Shown here: piece after piece, positions 1 to 12,398 of the stretch
Numbering within the stretch: the stretch's first letter is position 1
Layout of the letters: each line of letters opens with the position of its first letter
Assembly (NCBI RefSeq): GCF_029960785.1
Contig: NZ_JASBQE010000048.1
Location: forward strand, 1-64,000
Length of the DNA stretch: 64,000 bases
Direction: 5' to 3'
DNA from: Polyangium sp. 15x6
GTDB lineage: Bacteria; Myxococcota_A; Polyangia; Polyangiales; Polyangiaceae
Made by a program: the position numbers and the translations under genes
Notes under the pieces: generated by a model
The model's input: the letters and a program-made list of their open reading frames with translations, nothing else
Databases searched by the model: none
Told to the model about the DNA's origin: nothing

Positions 1-2
1 CC

Positions 3-305
3 GCGGCCGCCGCGCCGGGCGCGTCGCCGTCGCCCGCGGGGAGCGCTGCGCCCGCTGTGCCGGGCGCGCCGCCTTCGCAGCCGGCAGGGGAGCCAGCCGC
101 AGCCACGCCGCCGGGCTTCGTCGAGGAGACGGGAGACGACGATGATGAAGGCGGCGGGATTCCGATCCCCGCGCCTCTCTTGAACGGCCTGCCCATGGGG
201 CCGTCGTCGGCGACGCCGATCGCGGGCCCCGGCAAGAAGCCGCCGTCGGGCCCTGCGCCCGAGGCGCCCCCGGATGATCCGGGTGAGGAGTCCGAGGCTC
301 ATTGA
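3..305 (+). CDS. C-terminal end of an Ala/Pro-rich protein (5' truncated by window)
   Basis: The open frame enters from the left edge with no start codon in view and ends at a TGA just before position 306. The visible ~100 residues are almost only Ala, Pro, Gly and Ser, with one acidic run (ETGDDDDEGGG) in the middle. No catalytic motif or membrane segment is visible. Such low-complexity tails are common at the C-termini of kinases and lipoproteins in this group, so the fold lies outside the window. Its end overlaps the next gene if that gene uses the ATG at 274. Function cannot be assigned. Confidence 0.5.
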   Translation, partial: AAAAPGASPSPAGSAAPAVPGAPPSQPAGEPAAATPPGFVEETGDDDDEGGGIPIPAPLLNGLPMGPSSATPIAGPGKKPPSGPAPEAPPDDPGEESEAH

Positions 306-759
306 ACGCGGCGTGGACCGTTTGAGCAGAAACGAATCGCCGAAACCCGTGCAGCTCGCGCGAGCGGGGGAGAGCGTGCTCGAGGTGGAGGAGCCCGACC
401 TCGTGATCTACCGCCTCGGTGGGAGCGTCGACGGGCCCCATCTCCGGGCGCTGCGCCGCGCGGAGGCCGAGTGGAGCGTGGGCAAGACGCACCTGCTCGC
501 GCTGGTCGACATCTCGCGCATGGTCAGCTCGACCATGGACGCGCGCAGGGCGAGCACCGAGCCCGGGGTCGGCACGAGGAACCGCGTGATCGCGGTCGCG
601 GGCGGGAACCGCTACACGCAGATGCTCGTCGACCTGACCATGCGCGCGGTGCGTCTGCTCACGCACAGCGACACGAACGTGCGGTTCTTCGGGGACGAGG
701 CGACCGCGCGGGCCTGGCTCTACGCGCAGCGCGCCGAGCTCATGTCGAAGAAGGACTGA
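274..759 (+). CDS. STAS/SpoIIAA-like cytoplasmic protein
   Basis: About 161 residues, with no signal peptide or membrane segment. The core reads as alternating strands and helices: EPDLVIYRLGGSV, then LLALVDISRM, then a helix before VRLLTHSDTNVRFF. This matches the small STAS-like proteins that myxobacteria carry in many copies and that usually act as protein-interaction switches. A second protein in this window (41289-41750) has the same order of elements, including a GN-x(9)-A/L...R(L)L segment and a C-terminal EA-A-R-A-(W/Y) motif. The start is uncertain: ATG 274 overlaps the upstream gene by 32 nt, while GTG 313 lies just after the upstream stop; neither has a strong ribosome site. The target is unknown. 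Confidence 0.6.
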   Translation: MIRVRSPRLIERGVDRLSRNESPKPVQLARAGESVLEVEEPDLVIYRLGGSVDGPHLRALRRAEAEWSVGKTHLLALVDISRMVSSTMDARRASTEPGVGTRNRVIAVAGGNRYTQMLVDLTMRAVRLLTHSDTNVRFFGDEATARAWLYAQRAELMSKKD

Positions 760-791
760 GCGCGCCCCATCCTGGTTCTGGGGACAAAACA

Positions 792-827
792 CCAAAACCC
801 CCTGTCCTTCCGGAGAGGGGGTTTTGG
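792..827. terminator. Bidirectional hairpin terminator between converging genes
   Basis: Positions 792-803 (CCAAAACCCCCT) are perfectly complementary to 816-827, giving a 12-bp stem with a 12-nt loop and A/T runs in the stem base. It lies in the 86-bp gap between the STAS-like gene ending at 759 and rpsI ending at 846, so it can stop transcription from both sides. Confidence 0.75.
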
Positions 828-845
828 GGACCGAGCGAAGAGCGA

Positions 846-1241
846 TCAGCGCTTCGAGTACTGGAAGCGCTTGCGGGCGCCCGGCTGACCGTACTTCTTG
901 CGCTCCTTCTTGCGCGCGTCGCGCGTCAGGAAGCCGGCGCGCTTCAGCGAGGCGCGGCGCTCCGGATCGGCGAGGCAGAGGGCGCGCGCGATGCCGTGGC
1001 GCATCGCCTCGGCCTGGGCGCTGTGTCCGCCGCCGGACACCGTGGCTTGCACGTCGTACTGGTCGACGAGCTCGAGGAGCTCGAGCGACTGACGCATGAT
1101 CATCTGGTTGGTCTCGCGCACGAAGTAGTCGTTCGCGCCGCGAGCATTCACCGAGATCTTGCCGGAGCCCGGCGAGATCCACACGCGCGCGACGGCCGTC
1201 TTGCGCTTACCGGTAGCGTAGATGCGATTGTTCTCGGGCAT
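846..1241 (-). CDS. rpsI: 30S ribosomal protein S9
   Basis: 131 residues, the normal bacterial length. It shows the N-terminal [13 protein letters not shown] motif, the central [19 protein letters not shown] segment and the very basic C-terminus ending [11 protein letters not shown] that reaches toward the P site of the ribosome. It follows rplM with a 14-bp gap, the conserved rplM-rpsI operon of bacteria. The hairpin at 792-827 lies just downstream. Confidence 0.98.
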   Translation of the reverse strand: MPENNRIYATGKRKTAVARVWISPGSGKISVNARGANDYFVRETNQMIMRQSLELLELVDQYDVQATVSGGGHSAQAEAMRHGIARALCLADPERRASLKRAGFLTRDARKKERKKYGQPGARKRFQYSKR

Positions 1242-1255
1242 GGATCGGCCTCAGT

Positions 1256-1699
1256 TCACGCAAGGGGCTGCGGCTTCTGCGCCGCATGGGGATGATCCGG
1301 TCCGGCGTACACCTTGAGCTTCGTGAGGAGCTCGCGGCCGAGGATGTTCTTCGGGAGCATGCCCTTGACCGCCTTCACGATCGGCAGCTCGGGCTTGCGC
1401 TCGAGCAGATGACCGTACGCCTCGGTCCGGAAGCCTCCCGGCTCACCGCTGTGCCGGACGTACTGCTTCTGCTCCAGCTTGCGTCCCGTGAGCGCCACCT
1501 TCTGGGCGTTCACGATGATCACGAAATCCCCCGTGTCGACGTGGGGCGTAAACGTGGGCTTGTTCTTGCCGCGCAGGATGGTCGCGACTTGCGAGGCGAG
1601 GCGGCCGAGGGGCTTGCCCTCCGCGTCGATCACCCACCACTTACGATCTGCGAGCGCCTGCGCAGGCTTCGCGCTGTACGACTTGGGGACTGGATTCAT
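1256..1699 (-). CDS. rplM: 50S ribosomal protein L13
   Basis: 147 residues. Typical L13 features are [17 protein letters not shown] near the N-terminus, [18 protein letters not shown] in the middle, and [12 protein letters not shown] before the basic C-terminal part. A frame extension to 1720 exists, but the ATG at 1699 is preferred because GGAG lies 8 nt upstream and the promoter at 1743-1771 would place the transcript start only about 40 nt upstream. It is the first gene of rplM-rpsI. Confidence 0.97.
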   Translation of the reverse strand: MNPVPKSYSAKPAQALADRKWWVIDAEGKPLGRLASQVATILRGKNKPTFTPHVDTGDFVIIVNAQKVALTGRKLEQKQYVRHSGEPGGFRTEAYGHLLERKPELPIVKAVKGMLPKNILGRELLTKLKVYAGPDHPHAAQKPQPLA

Positions 1700-1742
1700 C
1701 GCTCGGACTCCGAGGGACACCGGCTAGCTGAAAGGGGCGCAA

Positions 1743-1771
1743 CTTCTACAGGCGGGGTGGCGGTCTGTCAA
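1743..1771 (-). promoter_or_regulatory. Sigma-70-type promoter of rplM-rpsI
   Basis: Read on the minus strand: a perfect -35 box TTGACA (1771-1766), a 17-nt spacer, then TAGAAG (1748-1743), which matches the -10 consensus at four of six positions and is directly preceded by TG. The predicted start site is about 37 nt before the rplM ATG. The box match is direct; promoter activity is inferred. Confidence 0.65.
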
Positions 1772-1903
1772 GGATCGACGAGGGTAAAACCGCATCGGAT
1801 CGTTCGTGATCCACCCATCGACTACCCGGCTACCCCACCGAAAAGTGCGTAAAACCCGCCGCGTTGACGGCAGGGTCACCCTTGGCCGACCTTGCTCGGA
1901 CCC

Positions 1904-3127
1904 ATGATTGCCTTCGAACCGACCGAAGACCAGCGGCTCATGCAGCAAGCCGTGGCGGAATTCGCGAAAGCCACGCTTCTGCCCCGGACACGCGAGCTGG
2001 AGCACGCGCGCGGCGTGCCCGAGGACATCCGGCGCACGGCCCACGAGATGGGCCTCGGGCTCGTCACGGCGCCCGAGGCCGCCGGAGGGCAGGGCCAAGG
2101 GCTCGTGACCTCCGTGCTGATCGAGGAGGAGCTCGGCGCAGCCGACGCAGCCGCGGCGTTCGGCCTCGCAGGGCCCGGCGCGTTCGGGCGCGCGGTGATC
2201 GAGCTCGACGGACCAGAGCGCGCCGCGGAGCTGCTCGCCGGCTTCGCGGACGAGGGCGGCTGGGACCGGTTCGGCGCGGTCGCGTGGAGCGAGCCCGCGC
2301 CGTGTCGCACGCACGAAGGTTTCGCCACGAGGGCCGAGCGGATCGACGAGGGGTACCGGATCACGGGGAAGAAGGCGTTCGTGGGGAACGCGGCGCTCGC
2401 CGATCGGTTCGTCGTGTTCGCGCAGGTGGAGCCGGACCGCGGGTGGGGCGGGATCGGCGCGTTCGTGGTGCGGCGTGACAACCCGGGGCTCCGCGCAGGG
2501 GAGCGGCACAAGACGCTCGGGCTCGACGCGGCGAGCTTCGGCGAGGTCGTGCTGGAAGGCGCCGTCGTGCGCGAGGCGGATCGGCTGCACGGCGATGGCA
2601 GCGAGGAGGGTTTTACCCGGGCGGCGCTGCGCTTCTTCGTGAAGCACGCGCTCGTCGTGGCGGCGCGGGCGGTGGGGCTCGCGCGCTTCGCGTTCGATCT
2701 CGCGCGAGAGCACTGCGACACGCGCGTCGCGTTCGGAAAGCCCATCGGCCACTTCCAGGCCGTCGCGTTCACGCTCGCGGATCGGGCGATGGACGTGGAG
2801 ACGTCGCGCTGGCTCGTGTGGAAGGCGGCGGCGGCGTGGGACGCGGGGCTGCACGAGCGGGAGGCGCTGCTCGCGTCGGCGCGCGCGGCGGCGCACGCGT
2901 TCGAGGCGACGATGCGCACGGCGGACGACTGCGTGCAGCTCTTCGGCGGCTCGGGCTTCATCCGCGACCTCGTGGCCGAGAAGCTGATGCGCGACGCGAA
3001 GCAGCTCATGCTGGCGGCGCCGACGGCCGAGCAGCTCGATCAACTCGCGAGCGCGATCGAGCTCGGGCAGAAGCTCGACCCCGCGCTCGTGCTGCCCACC
3101 CCCGACACGCAGGCGATCTTCACCTGA
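1904..3127 (+). CDS. Acyl-CoA dehydrogenase family protein, probably non-catalytic partner subunit
   Basis: 407 residues with the acyl-CoA dehydrogenase layout: an N-terminal helical part beginning FEPTEDQRLMQQAVAEFAK, a middle beta domain with KKAFVGNAALADRF, and a C-terminal helical domain with TRVAFGKPIGHFQAVAF and LFGGSGFIRD followed by EKLMRDAK. The usual EGT-x-EI loop that follows and carries the catalytic Glu is replaced by LMLAAPTAEQ, so that base is missing. The next gene, 22 bp downstream, is a second dehydrogenase that keeps EGT. Adjacent unequal pairs of this kind form alpha2beta2 enzymes in side-chain degradation of steroids in actinobacteria; a similar arrangement is inferred here. 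ATG 1904 was chosen over TTG 1892. The substrate is unknown. Confidence 0.85.
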   Translation: MIAFEPTEDQRLMQQAVAEFAKATLLPRTRELEHARGVPEDIRRTAHEMGLGLVTAPEAAGGQGQGLVTSVLIEEELGAADAAAAFGLAGPGAFGRAVIELDGPERAAELLAGFADEGGWDRFGAVAWSEPAPCRTHEGFATRAERIDEGYRITGKKAFVGNAALADRFVVFAQVEPDRGWGGIGAFVVRRDNPGLRAGERHKTLGLDAASFGEVVLEGAVVREADRLHGDGSEEGFTRAALRFFVKHALVVAARAVGLARFAFDLAREHCDTRVAFGKPIGHFQAVAFTLADRAMDVETSRWLVWKAAAAWDAGLHEREALLASARAAAHAFEATMRTADDCVQLFGGSGFIRDLVAEKLMRDAKQLMLAAPTAEQLDQLASAIELGQKLDPALVLPTPDTQAIFT

Positions 3128-3149
3128 CGGACCGAACGAGGAGCCGACG

Positions 3150-4373
3150 ATGATCGAATTTGCTTTGAGCAAGAAGCAACAGGAGCTGAAAGAGGCGCTC
3201 CACTCGCTCGGACGTCACGTGATCCGGCCGATGAGCCTCGACATGGATCGCAACAAGGAGGTGCCGGAGTCGTTCCTGCGCAACTTCATGATGATGTCGA
3301 GGGGCGTGCGCTCGGACGACATCGCGGAGTTCCACGAGGGCACGCCGCGCAAGGAGCGTGATCCGAGCAAGCCCTCCGAGTCGAACCGGACGGCGGTGAT
3401 CGCGGCCGAGGAGCTCGCGTGGGCGGACGCGGCGATCCCGCTCAGCATGCCGGGTCCGGGGCTCGGCGCGCCGCCGGTGCGCGCGACGGGGACGCCGGAG
3501 CAGAAGAAGCGTTTCCTCGGGATGTTTCGCGACATGGACACGGGCCCGCTCAAGTGGGGCGCGTACGGTCTGACGGAGCCGGGCGCGGGCAGCGACGTCG
3601 CCGGCATCCGCACGAGCTGTCGCAAGGACGGGTCGCACTGGGTGCTGAACGGGCGCAAGTGCTACATCACGAACGGCGGTCGCGCGGTGTGGACCGTCAT
3701 CTTCGCGACCGTGGATCCGTCGCTCGGGCGCGCGGGGCATCGCGCGTTCGTCGTGGAGAAGGGAACGCCCGGGTTCGAGGTCGGCAAGATCGAGGACAAG
3801 ATGGGGCTTCGCGCGAACGAGACGGCGGAGCTCGTGCTCGAGGATTGCCGTGTGCCGGAAGAGAACCTGCTCGGCGGCGAGGAGGCGTATCGGACGAAGG
3901 AGGGCTTCATGACGGCGATGAAGACCTTCGACAACACGCGGCCGCTCGTGGCGGCGATGGCCGTGGGCATCGGGCGCGCGGCGTACGAGTACGCGCGCGA
4001 CTTCGTGAAGCAGAACTACGTGCTCACGCGGCCGATCCCGAGGTACGCGGCGATCGCGGACAAGCTCGCGAAGATCGGGCGGCGACTCGAGGCGGCGCGG
4101 CTGCTCGTGCATCGCGCGACGTACCTCGCGGACATGAACATCCCGAACGCGAAGGAGGCGAGCATGTCGAAGGCCGCGGCGGGGCAGGCGGCGACGCTCG
4201 CGTGCATCGACGCGATCGAGATCTGCGGCGCGCACGGGACGCTCTCGAGCGAGCACGCGCTGCTCGAGAAGTGGTTCCGCGACATCAAGGTCTACGACAT
4301 CTTCGAGGGCACCGGGAACATCCAGCGCGTGGTCATCTCGAAGCGGATCGTGTCGAACCTGAAATCGTTTTGA
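3150..4373 (+). CDS. Acyl-CoA dehydrogenase
   Basis: 407 residues. It oxidises an acyl-CoA to the 2,3-enoyl-CoA using FAD. Visible signatures are YGLTEPGAGSDVAGIRT (substrate/FAD region), CYITNGGRAVWTV, TRPIPRYAAIADKLAKIG and the C-terminal KWFRDIKVYDIFEGTGNIQR, whose Glu (about residue 386) is the expected catalytic base. The start is supported by GAGGAG 6 nt before the ATG. It forms an operon with the preceding dehydrogenase-like gene and ends before a strong hairpin terminator. The chain-length specificity cannot be read from the sequence. Confidence 0.92.
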   Translation: MIEFALSKKQQELKEALHSLGRHVIRPMSLDMDRNKEVPESFLRNFMMMSRGVRSDDIAEFHEGTPRKERDPSKPSESNRTAVIAAEELAWADAAIPLSMPGPGLGAPPVRATGTPEQKKRFLGMFRDMDTGPLKWGAYGLTEPGAGSDVAGIRTSCRKDGSHWVLNGRKCYITNGGRAVWTVIFATVDPSLGRAGHRAFVVEKGTPGFEVGKIEDKMGLRANETAELVLEDCRVPEENLLGGEEAYRTKEGFMTAMKTFDNTRPLVAAMAVGIGRAAYEYARDFVKQNYVLTRPIPRYAAIADKLAKIGRRLEAARLLVHRATYLADMNIPNAKEASMSKAAAGQAATLACIDAIEICGAHGTLSSEHALLEKWFRDIKVYDIFEGTGNIQRVVISKRIVSNLKSF

Positions 4374-4399
4374 CGTCAAAAGGTTGAGGCACAAAACAA

Positions 4400-4429
4400 G
4401 AAAGGGTCTGCCTGGTGGCAGACCCTTTC
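4400..4429 (+). terminator. Strong hairpin terminator after the acyl-CoA dehydrogenase pair
   Basis: A 13-bp perfect stem (4400-4412 with 4417-4429, arm GAAAGGGTCTGCC) closes on a TGGT tetraloop, 26 bp after the stop codon. Only a few T residues follow, as is usual in this GC range. Confidence 0.75.
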
Positions 4430-4494
4430 CCGTCCTTGCAGGGATGGCCCTTCGGCAAGGGAGACGAACGCGGGGGGTATGGGGGGCAGAGGAA

Positions 4495-4520
4495 GGCCCG
4501 AAATCGAGAGATTTCGGGCC
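4495..4520 (-). terminator. Hairpin downstream of tRNA-Ser(GGA)
   Basis: A 10-bp perfect stem (4495-4504 with 4511-4520, arm GGCCCGAAAT) with a 6-nt loop. It begins about 22 nt beyond the 3' end of the minus-strand tRNA gene, the right place for its terminator. No U-tract is present on the minus strand. Confidence 0.5.
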
Positions 4521-4540
4521 GACCGGAGCCCCTCATGTTG

Positions 4541-4627
<87 letters not shown>

Positions 4628-4696
4628 AAGCGCACTCGTAACAACGCGCCGGCAGCTTGGGGCCATCGGCGCGCGTCACGTTTACGCTGGTCTGTG

Positions 4697-4783
4697 CGGA
4701 GAGAGCGGGATTCGAACCCGCGGTACCCGTGAGGGTACACCTGATTTCGAATCAGGCACCTTCGGCCTCTCGGTCACCTCTCC
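4697..4783 (-). tRNA. tRNA-Ser, anticodon CGA
   Basis: Same architecture as its neighbour: acceptor GGAGAGG pairing with TCTCTCC (one G-U closing pair), anticodon stem CCTGA/TCAGG with loop TTCGAAA (anticodon CGA), a long variable arm and GGTTCGAATCC in the T arm. CCA is not encoded. It reads UCG, a frequent serine codon in this GC-rich genome. The two genes are probably co-transcribed, this one first. Confidence 0.95.
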
Positions 4784-4869
4784 GCGGGCGAAGATGGCAA
4801 AAGGCGGCCGGCTGGTCAAGCATCGTCCGTCCTTGCCAACGAAGAAATGTCCAGCGTAAGCCTCGGGGC

Positions 4870-7283
<2,414 letters not shown>

Positions 7284-7299
7284 TTAGAAGGAAGATCCC

Positions 7300-8788
<1,489 letters not shown>

Positions 8789-8811
<23 letters not shown>

Positions 8812-9865
8812 GCCACGCGGACCCCTCGCGCCTTCGTGCCCAGACGTCGCTCGCTCCCCGCGGAACATCCGCTCGGCGGGCGCGTTTCGTGCGCGCGTCG
8901 GATCCGTGCTCGCCACGTGTCTCGTCGCGCCGCTCGTCCTCGCGCCGGTGAGGGCCGCGCAGGCGCAGAGCGCGTCGGTCCCCGATCCCGCGGCCGCCGC
9001 GCTCTTCCAGGCGGGCCGGGATCTGCTCGATCGCGGCAACTGGAAGGAGGGCTGCGCCAAGTTCGAGGCGAGCATGATCCTCTACCCCGCCGCGAGCACG
9101 CTGCTCAACATGGCGCGATGTTACGAGCACGAAGGAAAGCTCGCGCTCGCGTGGTCGGCGTACCAGCGCGCGCTCGTGCTCAACCGCGAGACGCAAGGGG
9201 AGGAGCGCAAGCGCGCGCTCGAGGACGTGGCGCGCAAGGGGCTCACGAAGATCGAGCCGCGCCTGCCGCGCATCAAGATCGCCGTGAGCGGCGGCGCGCC
9301 CCCGGGCCTGCGCATCACGCACAACGGCAAGGACGTGCCCGTCGCGATGCTCGGCACGATCCTCCCCGTGGATCCCGGCCCGCAGTCGATCAGCGCCGAC
9401 GCGCCCGGCTACGAGCCGTTCACGCAGACCGTGGAGGTCGCCGAGGGCAAGGTCGTCGACGTCGCGATCGCGCTGCGCACCGACGAGGAGGCCGCGGGCG
9501 GCCGGCGCATCCCGATCTGGGCGTGGGCGGCCGGAGGCGCGGGCGTCGTGCTGCTCGCGGGCGCCGCGGCGTTCCGGATCGATCAGGCGTACGTCGAGGG
9601 CAAGCAGTCCGGCATCTGCGGCGGCGACGTCACGAAGCACTGTCCCTCGCAGGCCGTGTACGACGCCGCGGACGACAACGCGCGCAAGAACCGCGACAAC
9701 GCCCTCTTCATCGGGCTCGGCATGGGAGGCGTGGCCGCGCTCTCGGCGGCCGTCGTCGGGTTCGTCACGGCGCCGAAGACGGGCGCGCCGCGCACGGCGA
9801 AGCTCACGACGTGGCCGTGGGTCGGCCCGGACGGCGCGGGCGCGGGGATCGGAGGTCGTTTCTGA
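8789..9865 (+). CDS. TPR/PEGA-like envelope protein
   Basis: 358 residues. A signal-type hydrophobic segment (about 40-58) ends in AQAQS. A short TPR-like helical region follows (ALFQAGRDLLDRGNWKEGCAKFEAS through NMARCYEHEGKLALAWSAYQRA). A PEGA-like beta domain around ITHNGKDVPVAM...APGYEPF comes next, then two membrane helices (WAWAAGGAGVVLLAGAAAF and FIGLGMGGVAALSAAVVGFV). This layout is common beside Ser/Thr kinases in myxobacteria and is thought to present a cell-wall or envelope surface. It overlaps the kinase by 23 nt and the next lipoprotein by 1 nt. An alternative GTG start is at 8801. Confidence 0.75.
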
Positions 9866-11349
9866 TGAAGCGCGCGAACCTCGCTCGGCTCGGCATCACG
9901 CTCGCGACGGCGATCGCCTCCTTCGGCTGCGCCGCGCCGGACGCCGTTCCCGGCGACGGAGGCGGCGGCAACACGGGGCCCACGACGGGACCGGGCGGCC
10001 CTTCGACCGTCGTCGGGACCGACGTCTCGTGGGCTCGGACCTTCGGCGACGCGGCGGCCGCCCCGCAACGCGCCCGCGACGTCTCGTTCGATCCGAAGAG
10101 CAACGAGCTCGTGGTGACCATCGAGTTCACCTCGATGCTCGACGTCGTCGGACTGCCCATGACGCCGCTCATGACCACGGGCGGGACCGACGGGCTCGTC
10201 CTTCGCTACCCGGCGGACGGCGACGTCCCGCGCTGGGGCGCGCGTGTCGGCGGCACCGGCGAGCAGGCCAGCGTCTCGGCCGCGATCGACGTCGCGGGCA
10301 ACGTCGTCGTCGCCGGCGCCTTCCAGGGCAACCTCGATCTCGCGGGCACGCAGCTCAACGCGGCCGGCGTCGACGTGTTCCTCGCGAAGCTCAATCCGGA
10401 GGGCAAGGCGCTCTGGGTCAAGCAGTTCGGCGACGGGGACATCCAGATCGCGACGGACGTCGCCGTCGACGACGAGGGCAACATCATCGTCGTCGGGTAC
10501 GCCAAGGGCGCGATCGATTTCGGCCTGGGCCCCGTCACGCCCGTATCCGACCAGGACCTCTTCGTCGCCAAGTTCGATCCCGGGGGCACCAACGTCTGGG
10601 CCATCCGCCCGGGCCGCGCCGCGGACCTCAACTACTTCAACCCGACGATCGCCGTCACGCACGTGGGCGAGGGCAAGGTCGCGGTGACCGGCGGCTCCGA
10701 GGGGCTGCTCGCGTTTCCGCCGCTCGCGCTCACGGCGAAGGGGCAGGGGGACGCGTTCCTCGTCGTCATCGACGCCGAGGGCAAGGCGGTGTGGGGCGAG
10801 TCGTACGGCGCGATGGGCACCCGGCAACGGGGCTACAGCGTCGCGGCCGGCAGGGCCGGCGAGGTCGTGATGACCGGGGACATGTCGGGCACCGTGAACT
10901 TCGGCGGCGTCGATCTCGAGAGCGGCGGCGGCGCCGACATGTTCGTCGCCCTCTACGACCCCGCGGGCAAACATCGCTGGAGCCGTCGCTTCGGAGGCGC
11001 CGCCACGCAGAGCGGGCGCGGCGTCGCGATCGACGGCGACGGCAACGTCCTCGTGACGGGCATCTACGCGGGCGCGCTCGAGTTTTTCGGCGAAAACGCG
11101 TTCGTGAACGTCGACGTCGCGGACTCGGCCTGGGACGGCTTCGCCACGAAGCTCGATCCGACGGGGAAGGTCGTCTGGGCCGTGAGCTTGAGCGGACCGC
11201 AGCAGCAGTTCCCTGCTTCGATCGTTGCCCTCTCGGATGGCAGTGCCGTCGTATCCGGCTGGTACGAGACCGAGCTCTCGCCGAGCGGTTCTCAGACGCT
11301 CCCGGGCACGGGCGACGCGGACGGCTTCATCCTCTCGCTCGCGCCGTGA
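9865..11349 (+). CDS. SBBP/beta-propeller-type lipoprotein
   Basis: 494 residues. The N-terminus MKRANLARLG leads into a lipobox ending FGC (Cys22), so it should be lipidated. The rest is a series of repeats of about 50 residues with the pattern D-x-x-G-N-(V/I)-(V/L)-V-(V/A)-G-x-(F/Y)-x-G-x-(L/I)-(D/E)-(L/F) followed by D-x-F-(L/V)-(A/V)-x-(L/Y/F)-(N/D)-x-x-G-K-x-x-W, typical of SBBP (beta-propeller) proteins. Expected location is the outer membrane surface or periplasm. The start ATG overlaps the previous stop (TGATG). Its end overlaps selD by 23 nt tail to tail. Ligand unknown. Confidence 0.82.
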   Translation: MKRANLARLGITLATAIASFGCAAPDAVPGDGGGGNTGPTTGPGGPSTVVGTDVSWARTFGDAAAAPQRARDVSFDPKSNELVVTIEFTSMLDVVGLPMTPLMTTGGTDGLVLRYPADGDVPRWGARVGGTGEQASVSAAIDVAGNVVVAGAFQGNLDLAGTQLNAAGVDVFLAKLNPEGKALWVKQFGDGDIQIATDVAVDDEGNIIVVGYAKGAIDFGLGPVTPVSDQDLFVAKFDPGGTNVWAIRPGRAADLNYFNPTIAVTHVGEGKVAVTGGSEGLLAFPPLALTAKGQGDAFLVVIDAEGKAVWGESYGAMGTRQRGYSVAAGRAGEVVMTGDMSGTVNFGGVDLESGGGADMFVALYDPAGKHRWSRRFGGAATQSGRGVAIDGDGNVLVTGIYAGALEFFGENAFVNVDVADSAWDGFATKLDPTGKVVWAVSLSGPQQQFPASIVALSDGSAVVSGWYETELSPSGSQTLPGTGDADGFILSLAP

Positions 11350-12379
11350 CGCGGATCTTCCCGGCTGGCCCCTCGTCGAGCCGGCCCACGATCGCCCGCG
11401 CCGGCGTGCCGCGCGCTTCGAGCTCGGCGACGAGCTGATCGACGCGCGACGGCTCCACCGCGATGAGCAACCCGCCCGAGGTCTGCGCGTCGGAGAGCAC
11501 GAGCTCGGCGGGTTTGTCGATCCCGTCCTCGTACGTCACGTGGTCCTTGAGGAAGCGCCAGTTCGCGTGTGTCCCGCCGGGCGCGATGCCTTCGCGCACG
11601 TAGGTCCACGCCTCCTCCACGACGGGCACCGCGTCGAGCCACACCGTCGCGCCGCAGCCGCTCGCGGCCACCACGTTCCGCAGATGCCCGAGCAGCCCGA
11701 AGCCCGTCACGTCCGTCGCCGCGTGCGCAGACGCGGCCGTCATCGCCTCGCAGGCTGCGCGGTTCAGCGTCGACATCAGCCGGATCGCCTTCCCGATCGC
11801 GCCGAGCGTATCCTTGTTCTGCTTCGCCGCCGTCGTCAGGATCCCGATCCCGAGCGGCTTCGTCAGCACGAGCAGGTCGCCCGGACGACCTCCCGCGTTC
11901 GACACCACGCGATCCGGATGCACCACGCCCGTCACGGCGAGCCCGTAGATCGGCTCGTCCGTCTTGATCGTATGACCACCAACGAGATCGATCCCCGCCT
12001 CGCGCGCCTTCTCGGCGCCGCCGCGCAGGATCTCCGCGAGGATCGAGGCGTCGAGCGTGTCGTCGGGGAAGCCCACGAGGTTCAGCGCGGTCAGCGGCCT
12101 GCCGCCCATCGCGTACACGTCGCTGAGCGCGTTCGTCGCGGCGACCGCGCCGAAGTCGTACGGATCGTCCACGACGGGCGTGAAGAAGTCCGTCGTCAGC
12201 ACGAGCGCCGTGTCCGCGGAGAGCCGGTAGACGGCCGCGTCGTCCGCGGTGCTCGTCCCGATCATCACGTTCGGATCGCTGATCGGCGGCAGCCCTCGGA
12301 GGAGCGGGAACAGGTAGCCGGGCGGATGTTTCGCTGCGCAGCCGGCGCGCTTGGCGACCTGCGTGAGCCGTACGGTCAT
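11327..12379 (-). CDS. selD: Selenide, water dikinase (selenophosphate synthase)
   Basis: 350 residues. It makes selenophosphate from selenide and ATP for selenocysteine or 2-selenouridine. The N-terminus RLTQVAKRAGCAAK aligns with the E. coli enzyme; Cys14 is the position of the essential Cys/Sec and Lys17 the essential lysine. Other signatures are DDAAVY, TTDFFTPVVDDPYDFGAVAATNALSD, GGHTIKTDEPIYGLAVTG, TDVTGFGLLGHL and SDAQTSGGLL. GAGGGA 5 nt ahead supports ATG 12379. It lies 19 bp after the UbiB-like gene on the same strand. No selA, selB, selC or selenouridine synthase gene is seen in the window. Confidence 0.95.
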   Translation of the reverse strand: MTVRLTQVAKRAGCAAKHPPGYLFPLLRGLPPISDPNVMIGTSTADDAAVYRLSADTALVLTTDFFTPVVDDPYDFGAVAATNALSDVYAMGGRPLTALNLVGFPDDTLDASILAEILRGGAEKAREAGIDLVGGHTIKTDEPIYGLAVTGVVHPDRVVSNAGGRPGDLLVLTKPLGIGILTTAAKQNKDTLGAIGKAIRLMSTLNRAACEAMTAASAHAATDVTGFGLLGHLRNVVAASGCGATVWLDAVPVVEEAWTYVREGIAPGGTHANWRFLKDHVTYEDGIDKPAELVLSDAQTSGGLLIAVEPSRVDQLVAELEARGTPARAIVGRLDEGPAGKIRVTARARG

Positions 12380-12398
12380 GGTTCGTCCCTCGATGTCC

